64,000 nucleotides of DNA from Runella slithyformis DSM 19594 (GTDB lineage Bacteria; Bacteroidota; Bacteroidia; Cytophagales; Spirosomataceae), in NCBI RefSeq assembly GCF_000218895.1, contig NC_015703.1:3485001-3549000 (forward strand). Reading direction: 5' to 3'. Position numbers and translations under genes: made by a program. How positions within the stretch are numbered: the stretch's first letter is position 1; each line of letters begins with the position of its first letter. The notes under the pieces are model-generated. The model made no database searches, was not told the origin of the DNA, and worked only from the letters and a program-made list of their open reading frames with translations. This document shows positions 43,501 through 52,456 of this stretch, piece after piece.

Positions 43501-45555
43501 TTAAAACAGGCTTCCCACTACCAAATCAATGAGTTTGATGCCGATAAAAGGCACAATCAGACCGCCCAAGCCATAAATCAACAGGTTGCGGCGCAACAGG
43601 GCACTTGCCCCAATGGGCTTGTAAGCCACGCCTTTCAGTGCCAGCGGAATCAACATCGGGATGATGATCGCGTTAAAAATCACGGCCGATAAAATCGCAC
43701 TTTCAGGACTGGTTAAACGCATAATATTGAGTGATTGCAAGGCAGGGATGGAAGTCATAAACAAGGCGGGGACGATGGCGAAGTACTTGGCGACGTCGTT
43801 GGCAATGGAGAAGGTAGTGAGTGTACCGCGCGTCATCAACAACTGCTTACCAATTTCCACGATTTCAATGAGTTTGGTCGGGTCATTGTCCAAATCCACC
43901 ATGTTGCCCGCTTCTTTGGCAGCCTGTGTTCCACTGTTCATGGCCACGCCTACATCGGCTTGGGCTAAGGCGGGCGCATCGTTGGTGCCGTCGCCCATCA
44001 TGGCGACGAGTTTGCCGTTGGCCTGCTCGGCTTTGATGTAGTTCATTTTGTCTTCGGGCTTGGCTTCGGCAATAAAATCATCTACTCCCGCTACGTTGGC
44101 AATGTATTTCGCAGTAAGCGGATTATCGCCCGTGACCATCACCGTTTTGACGCCCATTTTACGCAGGCGTTCAAAACGTTCCTGAATGCCGGGTTTGATC
44201 ACGTCCTGTAATTCAATGACTCCCAGTACGTTGTCGTTTTCGGAAACTACTAATGGAGTTCCGCCATTCGTGGCAATTTCGCGCACTCTTTCGCTGGTAT
44301 CCTTCGGAAATTCATTGCCTGCTCTTTCGACCATTACCCGAATAGAATCCTGCGCTCCTTTCCGAATACGGGCATTATTGGGGAAATTGACTCCTGAGGA
44401 ACGAGTTTCGGCGGTGAATTGTATCATTTCGGCGCGTTCGGGCATAACAGGTAGTTTTTGCCCTTTTTGCTGCCCCAACTCAAGAATTGATTTTCCTTCG
44501 GGAGTTTCATCGGCCAACGACGAATACAGCGCTGATGTAATAAATCGTTCATCACTCACTCCGTCTGTGGGCCAAAAATGGGTGGCTTTGCGGTTGCCGA
44601 TGGTGATGGTTCCGGTTTTGTCCAAAAGCAGGGTATCAATATCGCCGGCTGTTTCAACGGCTTTTCCGGATTTGGTAATCACGTTGGCCCGTAAGGCTCG
44701 GTCCATTCCCGCAATCCCGATGGCAGAAAGCAATCCGCCAATGGTCGTTGGAATCAAACAGACAAAAAGCGAAATGAAAGCCGAAATGGCAATGGGAGTG
44801 TTGGCATAATCAGCAAACGGTTTGAGTGTGACGCAGACGATGACGAAGATGAGGGTAAAGCCTGCCAGTAAAATCGTTAAAGCGATTTCATTCGGTGTTT
44901 TCTGACGCGAAGCACCTTCCACCAAGGCAATCATTTTATCCAGAAAACTCTCGCCGGGTTGGGTCGTTACTTTGACTTTAATATGATCGGAAAGCACTTT
45001 AGTTCCACCCGTTACCGACGATTTATCCCCGCCTGCTTCGCGAATCACGGGCGCAGATTCTCCCGTGATGGCCGACTCGTCAATGGTCGCTAAGCCTTCG
45101 ATGATTTCGCCGTCGGTGGGAATAATATCTCCTGCTTCGCAGACAAATATGTCGCCTTTTTCAAGTTGGGAAGAAGGAATGATTTGAAGCTCGTTGACTT
45201 TCAGGCGACCGAGTGTTCGAATGACTTTGGCGGGGGTTTCTTCGCGAGTTTTTCGAAGGCTGTCAGCTTGGGCTTTGCCGCGTGCTTCGGCTAATGCTTC
45301 GGCAAAGTTGGCAAATAGTAAAGTCAGAAACAGCACTGAGAAAATCACGATGTTGTAGGCTAAACTCCCTTGGGTAGTGTCGCCGTCAAAAGCAATTTGG
45401 AGGCACACAATCAACATCACCACTGTTCCGATCTCGACCGTAAACATAACGGGGTTACGGTACATCACCGCAGGATTTAATTTGACAAACGACTCGAACA
45501 GAGCGGTTTTTGCCATACCTCCCTGAAAGAGAGAGGCGGATTGAGAACGTTTCAT
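43501..45555 (-). CDS. kdpB: K+-transporting P-type ATPase subunit B
   Basis: 684 residues. It hydrolyses ATP to drive KdpA-mediated K+ uptake. Phosphorylated Asp312 in [13 protein letters not shown], actuator TGES (AITGESAPV), hinge [11 protein letters not shown] and [19 protein letters not shown] are all intact, with about seven membrane helices. The 5' end overlaps the promoter of the antisense toxin-antitoxin pair. Confidence 0.96.
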   Translation of the reverse strand: MKRSQSASLFQGGMAKTALFESFVKLNPAVMYRNPVMFTVEIGTVVMLIVCLQIAFDGDTTQGSLAYNIVIFSVLFLTLLFANFAEALAEARGKAQADSLRKTREETPAKVIRTLGRLKVNELQIIPSSQLEKGDIFVCEAGDIIPTDGEIIEGLATIDESAITGESAPVIREAGGDKSSVTGGTKVLSDHIKVKVTTQPGESFLDKMIALVEGASRQKTPNEIALTILLAGFTLIFVIVCVTLKPFADYANTPIAISAFISLFVCLIPTTIGGLLSAIGIAGMDRALRANVITKSGKAVETAGDIDTLLLDKTGTITIGNRKATHFWPTDGVSDERFITSALYSSLADETPEGKSILELGQQKGQKLPVMPERAEMIQFTAETRSSGVNFPNNARIRKGAQDSIRVMVERAGNEFPKDTSERVREIATNGGTPLVVSENDNVLGVIELQDVIKPGIQERFERLRKMGVKTVMVTGDNPLTAKYIANVAGVDDFIAEAKPEDKMNYIKAEQANGKLVAMMGDGTNDAPALAQADVGVAMNSGTQAAKEAGNMVDLDNDPTKLIEIVEIGKQLLMTRGTLTTFSIANDVAKYFAIVPALFMTSIPALQSLNIMRLTSPESAILSAVIFNAIIIPMLIPLALKGVAYKPIGASALLRRNLLIYGLGGLIVPFIGIKLIDLVVGSLF

Positions 45556-45571
45556 ATTTTTTGTAATTTTG
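45541..45571 (+). promoter_or_regulatory. promoter of the antisense toxin-antitoxin pair
   Basis: TTG (45541-45543), a 20-nt spacer and TAATTTTG (45564-45571) repeat the architecture of the rimP promoter. Transcription would start near 45577, 14 nt before the antitoxin ATG. The -33 element lies inside the kdpB coding region. Confidence 0.5.
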
Positions 45572-45590
45572 AAGAAAAAATCAGTAAGCT

Positions 45591-45890
45591 ATGTCTATTC
45601 AACAAACCGAAGCATTGGCTGCCGCAATTCATGAATTAGGGTATGATTCAGTAGACGCATTTGCTTTGGAAAAAGCCAAAGAGGCCCTGCGCATCGAAAT
45701 GGGTATTTATCAGCGGGAAGTAACTGAATTTGAAAACAAGTATGAGATGAATTTTCAGTCATTTCTGGAAAAATTTGATTCAATTATGAAGTTTGGTTTA
45801 TTTGAGAAAGAAGATGATGAAATGGAATGGAGAGTTTGTTTAAAAGCAATTGAATTGGTAGAAAGCAAACTGAAAACGTTGGAAGACTAA
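45591..45890 (+). CDS. putative antitoxin of a TumE-like pair
   Basis: 99 residues, helical and acidic with a coiled-coil-like centre (YQREVTEFENKYEMNFQSFLEKFD). No DNA-binding motif is clear. The role is inferred from its overlap by one base with the TumE-like gene (TAATG junction at 45888-45892) and from its own promoter. It is antisense to the Kdp operon. Confidence 0.65.
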   Translation: MSIQQTEALAAAIHELGYDSVDAFALEKAKEALRIEMGIYQREVTEFENKYEMNFQSFLEKFDSIMKFGLFEKEDDEMEWRVCLKAIELVESKLKTLED

Positions 45891-46246
45891 TGCCCTTACC
45901 TGATTTAGCAGCTTTTGATGCGATTATCACAAAATCCATTTTAATCAAAGAACTTATCACTCCACGCATTCCTATTTTAAGATATAAGGTTGAATTGGTT
46001 ACCGGCAGCATTTTATATGCCAAAGAGGTAACTTTTTTTGAAGAAACTAAAATAGACTACGCTTATCAGTGGCAAAGGCCTGATGCCTCCTTGATTCTCC
46101 GTTGGGATAATGCCCATGATTACCCCAATCTTTCAACTTCTCCTTTTCATAAACACGTAGGTTCCGAAACCAATGTGTTACCCTCCGAGCCAATGACCAT
46201 TGAAAAAGTGTTGGCCTATATCTCCCTTCAAATCAGCGCAACGTAA
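45890..46246 (+). CDS. TumE-like toxin (DUF6516-type)
   Basis: 118 residues. The family pattern is visible: an early beta-rich YKVELVTGSILYAKEVTF, then YAYQWQRPDASLILRWDNAHDYP and FHKHVGSETNVLPSEP, matching the RWDNAPHH..FPHHKH..PSE signature of TumE-type toxins. It lies head-to-tail with the putative antitoxin and its 3' end overlaps convergent kdpA by 14 nt. Its target is unknown. Confidence 0.72.
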   Translation: MPLPDLAAFDAIITKSILIKELITPRIPILRYKVELVTGSILYAKEVTFFEETKIDYAYQWQRPDASLILRWDNAHDYPNLSTSPFHKHVGSETNVLPSEPMTIEKVLAYISLQISAT

Positions 46247-47987
46247 AAAACTCCGCCAACGGCCCCAGCGCCAATGCGGGGAAAAAAGACAGCGCGGCGA
46301 TGATAAAAATCACGGCAAATACCATAAAGCCAAACGTAGCCGTGTCAGTTTGAAGCGTTCCCGCCGATTCGGGGATGTACTTCTTATTTGCCAAAATACC
46401 CGCGATCGCCACCGGCCCGATAATAGGCAGATAACGGCTCAGAATCAGCACAATACCGCAGGTAATGTTCCAAAAAGGATTGTTGTCGCCTAAGCCTTCA
46501 AAACCTGAACCGTTGTTGGCGGATGAGGAGGTATATTCATACAACATTTCTGAAAAGCCATGAAAGCCGGGGTTGTTAAGCCAGCCAATGCTTGGGTCTT
46601 GGGTAAATACATAACTTGAAAGCGCCGTAAACGCCAGAATCAAAAATGTGTGCAGCAACGCGATAATCGTGGCAATTTTCATCTCTTTGGCTTCAATCTT
46701 TTTGCCCAAAAATTCGGGCGTTCTTCCCACCATCAGCCCCGAAATAAATACGGAAATAATGATGAAAACGTAGAAGTTCAGAAAACCAACGCCTACGCCC
46801 CCATAAAGCGCATTGATCATCATATCAATCATTTGCATGGCGCCCGAAAGTGGCGTCATACTGTCGTGCATGGCGTTGACCGAGCCATTGGAAGTGGTTG
46901 TGGTCGTGATACCCCAGAAGGCCGACGCCGCTGAACCGAAGCGGATTTCCTTTCCTTCCATACTGCCAAGTGTTTGGCGGATACCCATTTTATGAAGGGC
47001 GGGATTTCCCTGCATTTCAAAATACACGGAGACACTCAAGAGTAATAAAAAGCCAATAGTCATGACCCCAAAAATCATCCAGGCGAGTTTTTTTCGATTC
47101 AGATAAAAGCCCAAGGCAAACACAAAGGCAATGGGAATCAGAATGATAAGGATGTTTTCGACGATGTTGGTCAGGTAGTTGGGATTCTCCAGCGGGTGCG
47201 CTGAGTTGACACCATAATACCCCCCACCGTTGGTTCCTGCCTGTTTGATGGCGATCAGAGCCGCTGCCGGTCCGCGAGATACCTGTACCGAATCTCCCTG
47301 TACCGTAACGATATTGGCTTTTCCTTCCCAGTTCATGGGTGTACCGTTGAAGACCAAAATGATGGCTGATATCAGCGAAATGGGCAACAAAATACGGGTG
47401 CATGATTTGAGGAAATAGTGGTAAAAATTGCCTAACCCCACTCCAAACCTCTCCCCTGTGAGGGAGAGGCTTATATAAAAACTCCCTCCCTTCAGGGGAG
47501 GGCTGGGGTGGGGTTTCATGGCCTTAAACACAATCGCCGCGGCGGCCATACCCGTTCCTGCGGTCACGAATTGCATAAACATCAATCCCGCCAACTGCGA
47601 AAAATACGTCACACCCGTTTCGCCGGAATAGTGCTGTAAATTACAGTTTACCAAAAAGGAAACAGCAGTATTAAAGGCTAAATCAGGGCTCATGGAAGGA
47701 TTCCCGTCAGGGTTGAGCGGAAGCCATCCCTGATTCATCAGAATGAACATCATCCAGAAAAACCATAAAAAATTAATGGTTAAAAGGGCTGTCAAGTGTT
47801 CCTGCCACGTCATTTCCTTTTTAGGATTGATACGACACACTTTGTAGATAAAGTGTTCAAGTGGCGACATAAAGTCCAGCCACGTAGGTTGTCCTAAATA
47901 GACCTTGGCGATGTAGCGTCCCAATGGCAGTGCTAACAAAACCGTGAGGACAAATAGTAAAACGATACCGAGAATTTCCTGTAACAT
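46233..47987 (-). CDS. kdpA: K+-transporting ATPase subunit A with an in-frame palindrome insertion
   Basis: 584 residues, ten membrane helices. K+-selective pore loops are recognisable (NTAVSFLVNCNLQHYSGE, AIKQAGTNGGGYYGVNSAHP, TTTTTSNGSVNAMHDSMTP). Between about residues 158 and 184, in a cytoplasmic loop where homologues have a short link before GLGNFY, 27 extra residues (PHPSPPLKGGSF.. SLTGERFGVG) are encoded by the palindrome 47434-47515. The loop position suggests that the channel may tolerate it. Confidence 0.94.
   Translation of the reverse strand: MLQEILGIVLLFVLTVLLALPLGRYIAKVYLGQPTWLDFMSPLEHFIYKVCRINPKKEMTWQEHLTALLTINFLWFFWMMFILMNQGWLPLNPDGNPSMSPDLAFNTAVSFLVNCNLQHYSGETGVTYFSQLAGLMFMQFVTAGTGMAAAAIVFKAMKPHPSPPLKGGSFYISLSLTGERFGVGLGNFYHYFLKSCTRILLPISLISAIILVFNGTPMNWEGKANIVTVQGDSVQVSRGPAAALIAIKQAGTNGGGYYGVNSAHPLENPNYLTNIVENILIILIPIAFVFALGFYLNRKKLAWMIFGVMTIGFLLLLSVSVYFEMQGNPALHKMGIRQTLGSMEGKEIRFGSAASAFWGITTTTTSNGSVNAMHDSMTPLSGAMQMIDMMINALYGGVGVGFLNFYVFIIISVFISGLMVGRTPEFLGKKIEAKEMKIATIIALLHTFLILAFTALSSYVFTQDPSIGWLNNPGFHGFSEMLYEYTSSSANNGSGFEGLGDNNPFWNITCGIVLILSRYLPIIGPVAIAGILANKKYIPESAGTLQTDTATFGFMVFAVIFIIAALSFFPALALGPLAEFFTLR
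47434..47515 (-). repeat. G/C-rich palindromic element in frame within kdpA
   Basis: AACCCCAC (47434-47441) and GTGGGGTT (47508-47515) bound an 82-nt imperfect inverted repeat, with inner arms ACCTCTCCCCTG.. and ..AGGGGAGGGCT. It keeps kdpA open in its frame. Confidence 0.8.
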
Positions 47988-48004
47988 AGTAGTAAAAGTG
48001 TATT

Positions 48005-48041
48005 ACCCCTCCCTCGCAGGGGAGAGGCAGGGGTGGGGTTT
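48005..48041 (-). repeat. G/C-rich palindromic element between kdpF and kdpA
   Basis: CCCCTCCCTCGCAGGGGAGAGG.. GGGGTGGGGTTT ends at the base before the kdpF stop codon. It belongs to the same family as 47434-47515. Confidence 0.65.
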
Positions 48042-48122
48042 CTAAAATTTTTCAGGCTTGAGTAAAACGTACACCAAGTAGCAAAACACAGCCAATGAGA
48101 GGATGAACAGAACAGTGAACAT
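48042..48122 (-). CDS. kdpF: K+-transporting ATPase subunit F
   Basis: 26 residues (MFTVLFILSLAVFCYLVYV, then LLKPEKF), a single membrane helix ending LLKPEKF, which is the classic KdpF form. It stabilises the KdpABC complex. It starts four bases after the stop codon of the preceding 28-residue ORF and lies upstream of kdpA, the usual operon position. Confidence 0.88.
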   Translation of the reverse strand: MFTVLFILSLAVFCYLVYVLLKPEKF

Positions 48123-48126
48123 AGGG

Positions 48127-48213
48127 TTAGATTTTTTCAAAGAATCGAATAGAACCAAAGAACAGAGCAAAACACCCAATACCTGCTAAAAGAAGACTGA
48201 TGAGCATAACCAT
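48127..48213 (-). CDS. 28-residue single-helix micropeptide at the head of the Kdp operon
   Basis: MVMLISLLLAGIGCFALFFG followed by SIRFFEKI: one membrane helix and a short amphipathic tail. A second Met at 48207 would shorten it by two residues. It is 24 nt downstream of the predicted sigma54 start and coupled to kdpF (4-nt gap). I do not recognise it; a second small Kdp-stabilising peptide is the obvious hypothesis. Confidence 0.6.
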   Translation of the reverse strand: MVMLISLLLAGIGCFALFFGSIRFFEKI

Positions 48214-48247
48214 AGCGAAAATCTGTTTAATGAGATATAGGTGGGTA

Positions 48248-48263
48248 TGCCAAAGCTGTGCCC
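48248..48263 (-). promoter_or_regulatory. sigma54 (-24/-12) promoter of the Kdp operon
   Basis: On the minus strand GGGCACAGCTTTGGCA: the -24 GG and -12 GC are exactly ten bases apart, and GGGCAC/TGGCA are close to TGGCAC/TTGCA. Transcription would start near 48236, just before the micropeptide. The adjacent upstream gene encodes a sigma54 activator, which makes the call convincing. Confidence 0.72.
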
Positions 48264-48332
48264 GACAAATCAGGGGAAGAGTAAATGGTTGAAAAGCAGT
48301 ATTTTGTGGATTGGGACTCTTAGCGGACAATA

Positions 48333-48360
48333 AAAAACCCTTCCATTTTGGAAGGGTTGA
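48333..48360 (-). terminator. terminator of the response regulator gene
   Basis: On the minus strand AACCCTTCC, loop AAAAT, GGAAGGGTT and then TTTTATT. It separates the regulator from the sigma54-driven Kdp transcript. Confidence 0.85.
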
Positions 48361-48400
48361 TTTTCATTTTGGAAGAGTGAGTCTGCCATCTCCGGCCTTT

Positions 48401-49732
48401 CTACAAATCATATTCCTCAATCTTTCGGTATAGCGTCGTGAGGCCAATGCCAAGAAGACGGGCGGTTTCGGTTTTGTTGCCTTGCGTGTGTTGCAACATT
48501 CGCTGAATGTGTTGTTTTTCAATCTCGGCTAATGTAGCCACACCTTGTACAGGAATAGCCGTTCCAAATTGCATTTCAAAAGGAAGCTCCTGGTCGGTTA
48601 ACTCGGAGTGATTGGATAAAATAACCGCGCGTTCGATGACATTTTTCAACTCACGGATATTTCCTTTCCAGGTACTGTGCTGTAGTTTTTCCAAAAATGC
48701 CGCCGATGGTTTCGGTACGGAACGGTTCATTTTTGCCGCGTAAATTTGAACAAAATGGGCGGCCAGCAGCGGAATATCTTCGGGGCGTTGGCGCAGGGAG
48801 GGGAGTTTTATTTCAAAAACCGATAAACGGTAGTATAAATCAAGGCGAAAGTGTAGACCTTCGGCTTCTTTTTGTAAGTCCCGATTGGTGGCGGCGATAA
48901 ATCGAACATTGACTTGGGTTGGCTTAGTGTCGCCTACTTTGTAGAATGTATTCGTTTCCAACACCCGCAGGAGTTTGGCCTGAAGGTCGGGACTCATTTC
49001 ACCGATTTCATCCAGAAACAATGTGCCGCCGTGGGCTTCTTCCATCAAGCCCTTTTTATCTTTCAACGCCCCCGTAAAGGCTCCGGTGCGATGGCCGAAA
49101 AGTTCGCTTTCCAAAATTTCACGGCTGAAAGCGCTGCAATTAAGCGCCACAAAAGGCTTATCCCGCCGTGGACTTTCCTGATGAATGGCTTGGGCAAACA
49201 CTTCTTTTCCCGTACCCGTTTCGCCCAAAAGCAGCACCGTCGTGTCAGTGACAGCTACTTTTTGCGCCAATGCTATGGCCTCCTGAAGAGGTTTTGAATG
49301 ACCAATGATGCTCCTGAATCCAAATTTTTGGCTAACTTTCTCCTCCAAACGCTTGACTTTTTGTTGCAACTCGGCTTTTTCTACGGCTCGTGCCACCAAC
49401 GGTACAATGCGGTCGTTGTCATCGCCTTTGGTAAGGTAGTCGAACGCTCCGTTTTGTACTGCTTTTACGCCATCGGCAATGGTGCCGTAGGCTGTCAGCA
49501 GAATAACTTCAATAAGGGGGAATTGCGTTTTAAGACGTTGGGTCAGTTCTACACCATGGGCATCAGGAAGTTTGACGTCGCACACAACTACCTGAATGTC
49601 CTGTTTTTCCAGAATGTTAAAAGCGGAATGTGCATTGTCGGCCACGCTCACATGATACCCTTCCAACTCCAGAATGCGTTTGAGCAGTCCGCGGAGTTTG
49701 ATTTCATCGTCGATGAGGAGGAGGTTTGGCAT
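48401..49732 (-). CDS. NtrC-family sigma54-dependent response regulator (probable Kdp activator)
   Basis: 443 residues. Receiver domain with phospho-Asp52 (VVVCDVKLP), AAA+ domain with GETGTGKEVFA, the sigma54 contact loop GAFTGA intact and LFLDEIGEMS, and a Fis-type helix-turn-helix at the C-terminus (KTETARLLGIGLTTLYRKI). Canonical KdpE is OmpR-like, so this locus has swapped regulator class, in step with the sigma54 promoter downstream. It would be phosphorylated by the kinase at 38858. Confidence 0.92.
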   Translation of the reverse strand: MPNLLLIDDEIKLRGLLKRILELEGYHVSVADNAHSAFNILEKQDIQVVVCDVKLPDAHGVELTQRLKTQFPLIEVILLTAYGTIADGVKAVQNGAFDYLTKGDDNDRIVPLVARAVEKAELQQKVKRLEEKVSQKFGFRSIIGHSKPLQEAIALAQKVAVTDTTVLLLGETGTGKEVFAQAIHQESPRRDKPFVALNCSAFSREILESELFGHRTGAFTGALKDKKGLMEEAHGGTLFLDEIGEMSPDLQAKLLRVLETNTFYKVGDTKPTQVNVRFIAATNRDLQKEAEGLHFRLDLYYRLSVFEIKLPSLRQRPEDIPLLAAHFVQIYAAKMNRSVPKPSAAFLEKLQHSTWKGNIRELKNVIERAVILSNHSELTDQELPFEMQFGTAIPVQGVATLAEIEKQHIQRMLQHTQGNKTETARLLGIGLTTLYRKIEEYDL

Positions 49733-49747
49733 GGAGTAGGAAAGTTA

Positions 49748-49806
49748 TCCGTTAATTGTTAATCGTTTGAATCTCAGAAAACACTTAACGGATAACAAAT
49801 AACATT
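49748..49806. repeat. period-7 / TTAATTGTTAATCG-type repeat upstream of the regulator
   Basis: CGTTAATTGTTAATCGTTTGA followed by an inverted-looking TTAACGGATAACAAATAAC. It is the same sequence type as 33861-33936 and directly precedes the regulator start on the minus strand. Confidence 0.5.
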
Positions 49807-50682
49807 TTATTTACCTTCATATTCTGCCAGCGTTGCTCTCAAAAACTTCAGGAACGGCGCAGAGAATTCTTTACGTTTGAGGGCAAATTTTACGGTTGTT
49901 TTCAGAAAGTCGAGCTTATTGCCGATGTCGTGGCGCTCGCCTTCGATGCGGTGCGCGTAGATGTTTTCGCGACGCAGCAGAATCTGGAAGGCATCGGTGA
50001 GTTGAATTTCTCCGCCTTTGCCTTTGCCGGTTTGTTCAATGGCCGTAAAGATCTCAGGCGAAAGAATATAACGCCCCGCAATGGCCAGGGTAGAAGGGGC
50101 CGCCTCAATGGAAGGCTTTTCGATGAGCGCATCCAGTTGCATGATGGTATCGCTCAGCGCCGTACCGCCCACAATTCCGTAGCGGTTTACTTTCTCGCGC
50201 GGCACGGTTTCGACCGCAATGACAGTGCTTTGGTATTGCTCATAGGTATCGATCAATTGCTGGGTAACGGGAATGACCGAATCCATGATGGTATCGCCCA
50301 GAAGGACTGCAAAGGGTTCATTGCCAACGTGTTGTTTGGCATAATAAATGGCGTCGCCCAACCCATTGGTTTCGCGCTGACGTACGTAATGAATATTGGC
50401 CATGTCAGACAAACGGCGCATTTCGTTCCAAAGCAACTCGTCGTGCTTTTCTTCGAGTTTGGCTTCCAGCTCCACGTTGCGATCAAAGTGGTCTTCGATG
50501 GCGCGCTTACCGCGACCGGTGATGATGAGGATGTCTTCAATGCCCGAGTCGACCGCCTCCTGCACCACGTATTGGATAGTGGGCGTGTCGATGATGGGGA
50601 GCATTTCTTTGGGTTGAGATTTGGTAGCGGGTAAGAAGCGGGTTCCTAAACCGGCGGCAGGTATAACGGCTTTACGAATCAT
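49807..50682 (-). CDS. galU: UTP-glucose-1-phosphate uridylyltransferase
   Basis: 291 residues. It makes UDP-glucose. Nucleotide-binding AVIPAAGLGTRFLPATKSQPKEMLP at the start, then VLLGDTIMD, and GALIEKP-like region DALIEKPSIEAAPS, all in GalU order and at the usual length. Position between the regulator and the M28 peptidase gives no extra pathway clue. Confidence 0.95.
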   Translation of the reverse strand: MIRKAVIPAAGLGTRFLPATKSQPKEMLPIIDTPTIQYVVQEAVDSGIEDILIITGRGKRAIEDHFDRNVELEAKLEEKHDELLWNEMRRLSDMANIHYVRQRETNGLGDAIYYAKQHVGNEPFAVLLGDTIMDSVIPVTQQLIDTYEQYQSTVIAVETVPREKVNRYGIVGGTALSDTIMQLDALIEKPSIEAAPSTLAIAGRYILSPEIFTAIEQTGKGKGGEIQLTDAFQILLRRENIYAHRIEGERHDIGNKLDFLKTTVKFALKRKEFSAPFLKFLRATLAEYEGK

Positions 50683-50746
50683 GAACGATATTAATTTATC
50701 ACCCTGAAAGGGACTATATTATGTATAAATATTAATTGTAAGCTTT

Positions 50747-52231
50747 TTATTTCCCATAAAGTGCCTTGGCGGCCGGTTCATACTTATCGCCCGTGATCCA
50801 GTAAGGACGAACGGGTTTGTCGGCAATGAGTCGGGCCGAATAGGCGAAAGATTGACAGAATTTTAACAGATAGTCAAAGTCTACTGATTCGGGGTTGTCG
50901 GTGGCTTGGTGGTAGTACTTGGCAATCTCTCCGTCAAAGCTTTTGAATCCCGGCGCGAAATCCGGTGCCGGAATGCCTTTGGCGGCTAAGTTCACATTGT
51001 CCGAGCGGTCAAAAAGGCCCTGCTCAGGCGCGGGATCACCAAAAACGCCCAGCCCAAAGGCTTTACAGGCGGCTTCAATTTCGGGCTTGCAGTTGGTGCG
51101 GTCCAGGCCGATGACTGATACAAGCGTTTTGTCGCTGTAGCCGGCGCCGTCGCTGTTGAGATTAAAAACGCATTGATTGAGGGGTACTAACGGATGTTCT
51201 GCATAATATTTACTGCCCAATAATCCCACTTCTTCGGCGGTATAACCAATCAGTAAGATGGAACGTTTGGCGGGTTTGAGGGACAGCGTTTTGGCAGCCG
51301 TCAGCATCGCTACCGTGCCGAAGGCATTGTCGCGGGCACCGTTGAAGATACTGTCGGCGGGCGTGTAGGCATTTCCGCCTTTTTTGCCCATGCCTACGTG
51401 GTCAAAGTGCGCCGATACCACCACGTACTCGTTTTTGAGCACCGGGTCAGTTCCCTCAATAACCCCCACTACATTATACGAAAGGACATTTTGCTGTTCA
51501 CGGCCCGTGGTTTGAAACTTGGCCGAAGCGGCACCGCTTTTAAAAAGATCTGCGTATTTTTTTTGCTGACCGTTCACCCATACGTGGGGTATTCCGGTAC
51601 TCGTGCCGTTGTCTAAACTCAGCTTCTCATTTCCAAAATAGCGTGCAGCAAAATTCCAGGGAATTTGAGCGTTAAAAAGCTCGATCAATAATGCCGCGCC
51701 CTTTTCGGTCGCTGTTTTGCGTTTGTCGTTGGAAGCGGCAAAGATTTCCTGCGGCGTTTTGGATTCGGGGGTGCCCACCTGCGCTACCACGATTTTTCCT
51801 TTGACGTCGCTTGTGTAATCGGCAGCCTGTCCGTAACCCACAAAAATGATATCAGCGCTGAAATTGGCCGGGCCTCCGCCTAAGATCACAAATTCTTTGC
51901 CGGAGTGTAAGGTGTCATTATTGGCGATCAACAGTCCTTCTTTGGCGGTTTTTTGAATCACAAACGGAACGGGTTGCAAATAGGTCGTTTGGCCGGGAGC
52001 GGGTTTGATGCCCAAATACCGAAACTGCTCGGCAAGGTACCGAGCGGCGACCAAATTACCCTGTTCTCCCGTACGCCGTCCCTGCAATTCGTCGGACGCT
52101 AAAAAGCGCATGTTCATTTCTGCTTCAGCCCGCGAGTAGTTGGTTTCGGGCAGTTTTTTGAGGGATTGCGCCGAAACCGATGAGGCGGCGAATACCAAAA
52201 AAACGGCTGTTTTGAGTTTTGAAAAAAGCAT
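50747..52231 (-). CDS. secreted M28-family metallopeptidase with PA insert
   Basis: 494 residues with a Sec signal (LKTAVFLVFAASSVSAQ). Protease-associated domain at about 125-245. Zinc-ligand motifs of M28: VSAHFDHVG, GARDNAFGT, TAEEVGLLGSKY, then a later FDRSDNVNLA and the C-terminal YHQATD His. It probably trims peptides (aminopeptidase) in the periplasm or outside. The actual substrate is unknown. Confidence 0.9.
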   Translation of the reverse strand: MLFSKLKTAVFLVFAASSVSAQSLKKLPETNYSRAEAEMNMRFLASDELQGRRTGEQGNLVAARYLAEQFRYLGIKPAPGQTTYLQPVPFVIQKTAKEGLLIANNDTLHSGKEFVILGGGPANFSADIIFVGYGQAADYTSDVKGKIVVAQVGTPESKTPQEIFAASNDKRKTATEKGAALLIELFNAQIPWNFAARYFGNEKLSLDNGTSTGIPHVWVNGQQKKYADLFKSGAASAKFQTTGREQQNVLSYNVVGVIEGTDPVLKNEYVVVSAHFDHVGMGKKGGNAYTPADSIFNGARDNAFGTVAMLTAAKTLSLKPAKRSILLIGYTAEEVGLLGSKYYAEHPLVPLNQCVFNLNSDGAGYSDKTLVSVIGLDRTNCKPEIEAACKAFGLGVFGDPAPEQGLFDRSDNVNLAAKGIPAPDFAPGFKSFDGEIAKYYHQATDNPESVDFDYLLKFCQSFAYSARLIADKPVRPYWITGDKYEPAAKALYGK

Positions 52232-52256
52232 GATATAATTTTATAATGAAAAATCG

Positions 52257-52456
52257 GTAGGGGCAGGCTTTACGTCTGCCCTGGTTGTGCGTTTTCGGGC
52301 AGAGGCGAGCGGCCGTCGCGCGGGCCTGCCCCTACGTTATTGGTTTATGCGTTTTCGGGCAGACGCGAGGCCGGCCCCTACGTTGGTTGTTTGTGCGTTT
52401 TCGGGCAGAGGCGAGCGGCCGTCGCGCGGGCCTGCCCCTACGTTATTGGTTTATGC
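52257..52456. repeat. direct repeats around the thrB 3' end
   Basis: A 65-bp sequence (TGTGCGTTTTCGGGCAGAGG..) occurs exactly at 52286-52350 and again at 52392-52456, 106 bp apart, with a shortened third version between. GTAGGGGCAGGC / GCCTGCCCCTAC inverted arms recur. The second copy contains the thrB stop codon (52451-52453). Confidence 0.85.

Noticed and set aside
49930-50634. 234-residue plus-strand ORF in galU
   Set aside because: Opposite-strand shadow of galU.
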